The position numbers and the translations under genes are program-made. Positions 15,001-21,000 of a stretch of 64,000 nucleotides of DNA are shown in pieces. The notes under the pieces were generated by a model. The model saw only the letters and a list, made by a program, of their open reading frames with translations. It did no database searches and was not told the origin of the DNA. Within the stretch, counting starts at the first letter, position 1. The number at the start of each line of letters is the position of its first letter. The stretch spans positions 24,246,778 through 24,310,777 of the forward strand of contig OX459095.1 of NCBI GenBank assembly GCA_949775045.1, given 5' to 3'. This DNA comes from Metridium senile. Its lineage: Eukaryota > Cnidaria > Anthozoa > Actiniaria > Metridiidae.

Positions 15001-18000
15001 TGTTTCTTAGTTGATTTGCACCATAATAAGGGCCACCAAAACTTCCTGGGATAAACATCCAAAACTACCACTGTGCAACTTAGTGAATATTCCTGAAGGA
15101 GAGACAACACTGGCCCGACCAGAGCCAGAGGCGGAAACACATAAGGTCGTTTCAAAATACTACCACGCTGGGCTAGATTTTGAGCAAAAACATTAACGCC
15201 AGACGAACCTGGAGACGGCCAAGGAGTAAAATGGGGGAGGTCTTGGCCGGATCTGTTCTTCATCACATTGGAATCCAATGACATCAAATCACATGTATGT
15301 CCCTCTTTCTCCCCAAAGATGTTCTCCACATATCGCCACGTGTTATATGCTAGCCGACTGTCAAGCATCGAAATTCGGCGAGATGGAAAGTCGGCTGGAT
15401 TAGCACTGCTTGGGACGTAAAGCAGCTGGAGTAACACGTTCAACCTCACAGTGGTGTGGAAAAGCTTCTTGAGAGCTGTGTTTAAGGGTGCACTCCTACC
15501 TCCTTGGTTATTCCATGCGTTTATTACAACCTGACTGTCCACCATCGCGTCTACCCTGGCATTTCGTAAAACATCTTCACATGAACATAACAGCTTATCA
15601 ATTGCTATGGCCTCCTTAACGGCAATATCCCACCCTTTTTCTTCTGCAGACCAATAATCTGATATCTCTTTCTGTACAGGAGAAAGGATATTTGCACCCC
15701 AACCATATGATGAGGCATCCGTCGCTACCCTGACTTGGATGTGTCGTTCGTTCTTCCATGGGAAAGGTGCGTCCCATGTTTCTAGAAATAGCCAATATTG
15801 AATTTCCTCCTTTAGTTTGCCTTCCAAACGAAGGGGCTTGCATGATCGAAGACCTTTTGAGATAGCTCTATTCATCTCTCTTGTAAAGAGTTTTGCTGCC
15901 GGGACTGCGAGAGCGAGCGATACACATTTCCCCACAAGACGCTGAAGAGTTTTGACGTTCACGGTATGTGCTGTAAGGACGGTTTTAACCAGTAATATAA
16001 ATTTACGTCGTTTTTCAGGTATCAAACGAAAACATTGTTCCTGAGAGTCTACCAGAAAACCGAGGTACGGTACTTTTCTTTGAGGTATTAGTATAGACTT
16101 CGCAAGACCCAGGAAATAACCAAGCTGTATTAGGTAAAAAGCCACCAAGAATAAGGCTGACTCGGCTGCAGACCGCATACGATCCTCATGATTCGTCATG
16201 GTCGCATATACCCCTGTATCAAATGGAACTTGTAATTGTCCATTATGCCTGTCATCGATATAAAGTGAACAAGGAACACCAATTGATCGAAAATAATTAG
16301 TGGCCATCAATCCAGTCGTATTATATATGTACGGGGAGATTTTCCACCCAAATGGGATAGTATTATAGGAGAAATACCATCCCCCCCACTGCATACCAAA
16401 GAAAGTACGGCTGTCGTCTGTTAGCATTATATGATCGTATCCGGATTTGTCGTCCAACACCGTCTGAAACGAATCCTTGTCCACGTAGCGAGGTACGTCG
16501 CTTAGTTTGTCCAACGTGAACGGCTTGTCTTGCATCCATAAATTGACGTATCTCGCGTCTAGGCAGAGACGTGGTTTCGATGGTTCGACTGTCAGTGGGA
16601 GGACAATATGTGGCGCTTCTACCTCTCCTACCCTCCCGAGTAAAGATATTGCTCCTGTTTTCATCCGGTCAAGAAGCGTAGACTGTATGTATTCTGTAAA
16701 TGGCTTACACGATGCGTTATTCTTGAATATCCTTGTTGGCGGGCGATCAGAATCATAATCTATACCCTTAAAAGTACCTTTAAAACGTCGGAAGAACGAC
16801 CAGACAGATACCTTGTTTCTGATCCATTCAAGGACTTCATCCTGGCTCGCCCCAGAACACTTTTGTGCTAACGCTTCCCATTGTGTTTCATGTGCATGTA
16901 ACTCCCCCGCTTTAAAACATTTTGGATCCCGGAAGCATAAATTTGTTACTCTACCACCAGCTTCTCCCTTTTGTACTAATATGACCCTCCTATCTATCTC
17001 ATCATTTGCTGTCATTTCATCTGCGACTGTAACGGGATTTCCCTGATAATCCACCCAACTTATCACATTCTTTTCTTGTTCTTCTCCCATTAGACGTCTA
17101 TCAAATTCAACATTCTTTTCCCATTGAGGGAATTGCACACCCTAGGATAAGGAAAAGGCATTAAAATGGAAAAAAGAAAAGGAAAATCCCGCACAGTCAG
17201 CAGCGAAATGACAGCATTGACCCAGTTAAACCGGGGGGGTTATTTTAGATACCCTTTTTCAATACTGCTAAAACTCTGTGACTGTCACCAATAAAACACT
17301 CAATTTTTGTTGTTGTTGTTGTTGTTGTTGTTGTTGCTTTTATTGTTATGTTAGATCAAATACAATGTATCATAATCGACTACAAATCCTTTTATTTTCA
17401 TATTCATAACCCTTTGCCAGTCCGGTAATTATTAACGTAATTTACAATAGTACTAATTATCGCCCTTGCCCTTTATAGCATCATTAGTAGACGTTGACGC
17501 TCCCTGCATGTCTTTCTTTCTTAGCTCGCAATTGAACTTTATATGGCCAACTTTACCACAATAGAAGCATCGACGGTCCGCCGATCCTTGCCAAGTATTC
17601 GCCATCCTATTAGGATACCTGCGGTATGGTGCTGGCCTTGCTTCTGCCCGATTGTTGGACTGCTTATTGTACTCTTTTTCTACTTTCCTGAGCACATCTA
17701 ACACCTTCTCATGGTCTTTGTCTCCCACCAAGCGTAGTAACAAATGGCGGAATTGTTCCTTCGGGATGTCGATCTTAGCACGAGCGGTCTGGTAGGCCAC
17801 TTTGTAAAAATTGGCTTTTTCATGCTTGTTATCATGTGCGGCCCCTTGTAGTGTGTCCAACATCTCTAGTGCTTCATATTTATTAAATTCCAATAAAGGG
17901 CGCGAAATATAGTTTGTGATTTTTCTCGCAACATCCTCTACCGAAGGCTTTCTGAGTGAAGACATCAATTCTTGTAATTCTTTTTTCAATTTCTAGAAAA

Positions 18001-21000
18001 ACAACAAATGAAGGTACTTATGAGTCCCGTGCCATCCGCTGCATAACTACATATCATAAATCCTTTAGTATTACAATTTATAAATGTATGTAACAAATTT
18101 TCATCACTTCAGTTGTCAGTAGGTATAAATATCCCCGTACCTTTACACTATGTAACTCACTAATTATTCAGGTCAAACTACATTCCGTCCTTACTACCCG
18201 AAAACATAGGAAATACTTCACTTCCCTATACTCAATTATAGTCATCCAACGATTCATAATTTAATCTACTTCCCTGTGCGCGGGAATATTTCAATTCTGT
18301 ACGTGTACTATGTAATCCTAGTCATTCAAAAAACACACACCGAAGCAATCATTCTACACTTGTCTCCTCCCTGTGCGCGGGATAATTATTACTTTTATAA
18401 GTACTATTATAGTCATCCAACGAACACTCGCCGAAACGAAAGAATTATTAATCTACAATAGCCTGCCTCCCTGTACACGGGAAAATCATCACTTGTCTAT
18501 ACTATTATCGTCATCCAACGAACACTCGCCGAAGGAATCATTCTACAATAGCCTGCCTCCCTGTACACGGGAAAACCATTCACTTTTATATACTATTATA
18601 GTCATCCAACGAACACTCGCCAAAGGAATCATTCTACAATAGCTTGCCTCCCTGTACGCGGGAAAATCATTACTTTTATATACTATTATAGTCATCCAAC
18701 GAACACTCGCCGAAGGAATCATTCTACAATAGCCTGCCTCCCTGTACGCGGGAAAATCATCACTTTTATATACTATTATAGTCATCCAACGAACACTCGC
18801 CGAAGGAATCATTCTACAATAGTCTGCCTCCCTGTACACGGGAAAATCATCACTTTTATATACTATTATAGTCATCCAACGAACACTCGCCGAAGGAATC
18901 ATTCTACAATAGTCTGCCTCCCTGTACACGGGAAAATCATTACTTTTATGTACTATTATAGTCATCCAACGAACACTCGCCGAAGGAATCATTCTACATT
19001 AGTCTGCCTCCCTGTACACGGGAAAATCATCACTTTTATATACTATTATAGTCATCCAACGAACACTCGCCGAAGGAATCATTCTACAATAGTCTGCCTC
19101 CCTGTACACGGGAAAAATCATTACTTTTATGTACTATTATAGTCATCCAACGAACACTCGCCGAAGGAATCATTCTAAAATAGTCTGCCTCCCTGTACGC
19201 GGGAATTGTTCTTTTATTTTAGATAAACCGGCTTATAAACCCGATTATAAAATAAGCTAAACTCTAGTTACGAGTAAATTACTATCTTAAGCGTTACCCA
19301 CGTGCACGATGCTTGTTGAAGGCATGCACTCAAGCTTATCAGGAATATGCAAATACATTTAGTTAAGAATAATCTTTGTTCATCTGAATAGTCCGTTGAT
19401 TTAGAATAGCGCTTCATGTAGAAATTTATAATAAAATTACTCGATTCAGTCCTTAATAAACTAAGATACATTAACGAGTCAACTTGTACCGTAAAACTTG
19501 GTTTTAAAATGTAATATATTTACCTCCAGCTCTACTTGAGCCGCTGCTGGCTGAGCTTGGCCCTGGGCGGCTGCTTCGATGGCATTTTGTGCTTGCGGAG
19601 CTGGTGGTTCGGCTTCGCCTACTGCTGCGGGAACTTGTATCTCTCCAACTTCTTCGTCGGACATTTCTCGCGTGGTCGAGTTTTCTACAAAGTTGTCTAG
19701 TGGGTCTAACGCGCTGATCAATCAACTGAACGAGCGGAGAGTGTTCTCTCGCATTTATAATGCCCCTCTACATTCCACACGGGCCTATTCTATCCGTATT
19801 CCATCGTGTATAAACAATAATTCTATTATTTCATCTTCGCATCTCATTAGAGTATTAAGAATAGTGGTCACACTTTTGCACTTTACACTGTAATAATGTT
19901 GTGTAATTGTTTCATAATTGGCCAGTAACAAAACGAGTAAAGGACTGGGTACTAGTTTTCCTAATTAATGTAATTAAGCAACGAACCTCATAATATAAAA
20001 GAGCAGATCAAGATATGTAAGATTCCTGAGATTTGTTGCTTTTGGTTGGATATTAAATGAGTTACAGCCATTCAAACCTGCCCAAAATTACAAAGGAATG
20101 TATGGATTGGAAGGACAGGCGTCCTTCCAAACCATACATTTCCTTCTATTTTTAGGCATTTTTATGAGGGTGTATCTTGGTCAGAATACAACCAAATGCA
20201 ACCAAACTCAGGAATTTAACATATCTTGATCTGCTCTTTTAAATTATGAGGTTCATTTCTTAATTACATTAATTAGGCAAACTAGTACCCAGTCCTTTAC
20301 TCGTTTTGTTACTGGCCAATAAGGCTGGTCAAGTGAATACATTGATAGTGGTCACACTTTACACTGTAATAATATTGTGTAATTGTTTCAAAAAAAGGCT
20401 GGTCAAGAATGTCAAGTATGTGAAGAGCCATGCAGTAAACCACGTGTTGCTGGCTGTACTCATCACTGTATCAGACCTTGTCACCCAGGTACCATACTCA
20501 AGGGCAACCATTGTTTAGTTGTACATAAATTCACTCTCCGTTCTATGTAGCTTTGAGTAGCTTTACAGTGTGACGCGCGATACCGTGGCCACCCAAGAAA
20601 CTTTTGAGAAAGTTCTTAACCACATTAAAACCTCGCACATCTTCACCACTTTGTATGAAATAGGTTCCCAACTTTCGATAATCTGTTGATGCGCAGACGA
20701 TCCTGTCAATCAAAAAAACAAATTCTCGCACGCTGATTGGCTAATTTTCTCAAAAGTTTACCGCGCGTCACACTGTAAATGGAGCATTGATGGAGAGGGG
20801 GAGACTAGCTTACTTCTAGCTGAAGGAACTACCAACACAAAATATTAGTAGTGTTCATTGGAGCAATTCAAGGATTTTTTTTGCCATAATTGATTAGCCT
20901 GCGTTACATCGGGTTTATTACCGGATGTAACGCAGGCTATAATTGATTGGCTCACTAGGATCAATAAATAGTGAGGATTTGGACTTCAACTCTATTGTTT

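Larger units (their letters stand above)
12827..19865 (-). mobile_element. Ngaro/PAT-type tyrosine-recombinase retrotransposon, complete
   Basis: Read on the minus strand the order is A1 (19,865-19,712), leader exon, tandem array, gag, RT-RNase H, tyrosine recombinase, B1 (13,223-13,151), A2 (13,157-13,004), a 105-bp spacer and B2 (12,899-12,827). This A1..B1-A2..B2 arrangement of split direct repeats defines the PAT/Ngaro branch of DIRS-like elements, as opposed to DIRS1 itself with inverted ends. All three main ORFs are open and the repeat pairs look identical by eye, so insertion is recent. No methyltransferase domain is recognised. No target duplication is seen, as expected for recombinase-mediated insertion of a circular intermediate. 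Confidence 0.88.

Noticed and set aside
18543..18992. 149-residue repetitive open frame on the minus strand
   Set aside because: It comes from the 90-bp tandem array (unit divisible by three) within the probable leader intron; no start context or family.
18190..19206. CRISPR-like regular repeats
   Set aside because: Whole 90-bp units repeat without variable spacers, and the context is a eukaryotic retroelement.
19479..19721. Longer N-terminus for the retroelement leader from 19,721
   Set aside because: That start is TTG inside repeat A1; the first ATG is at 19,664 and suits the frame better.
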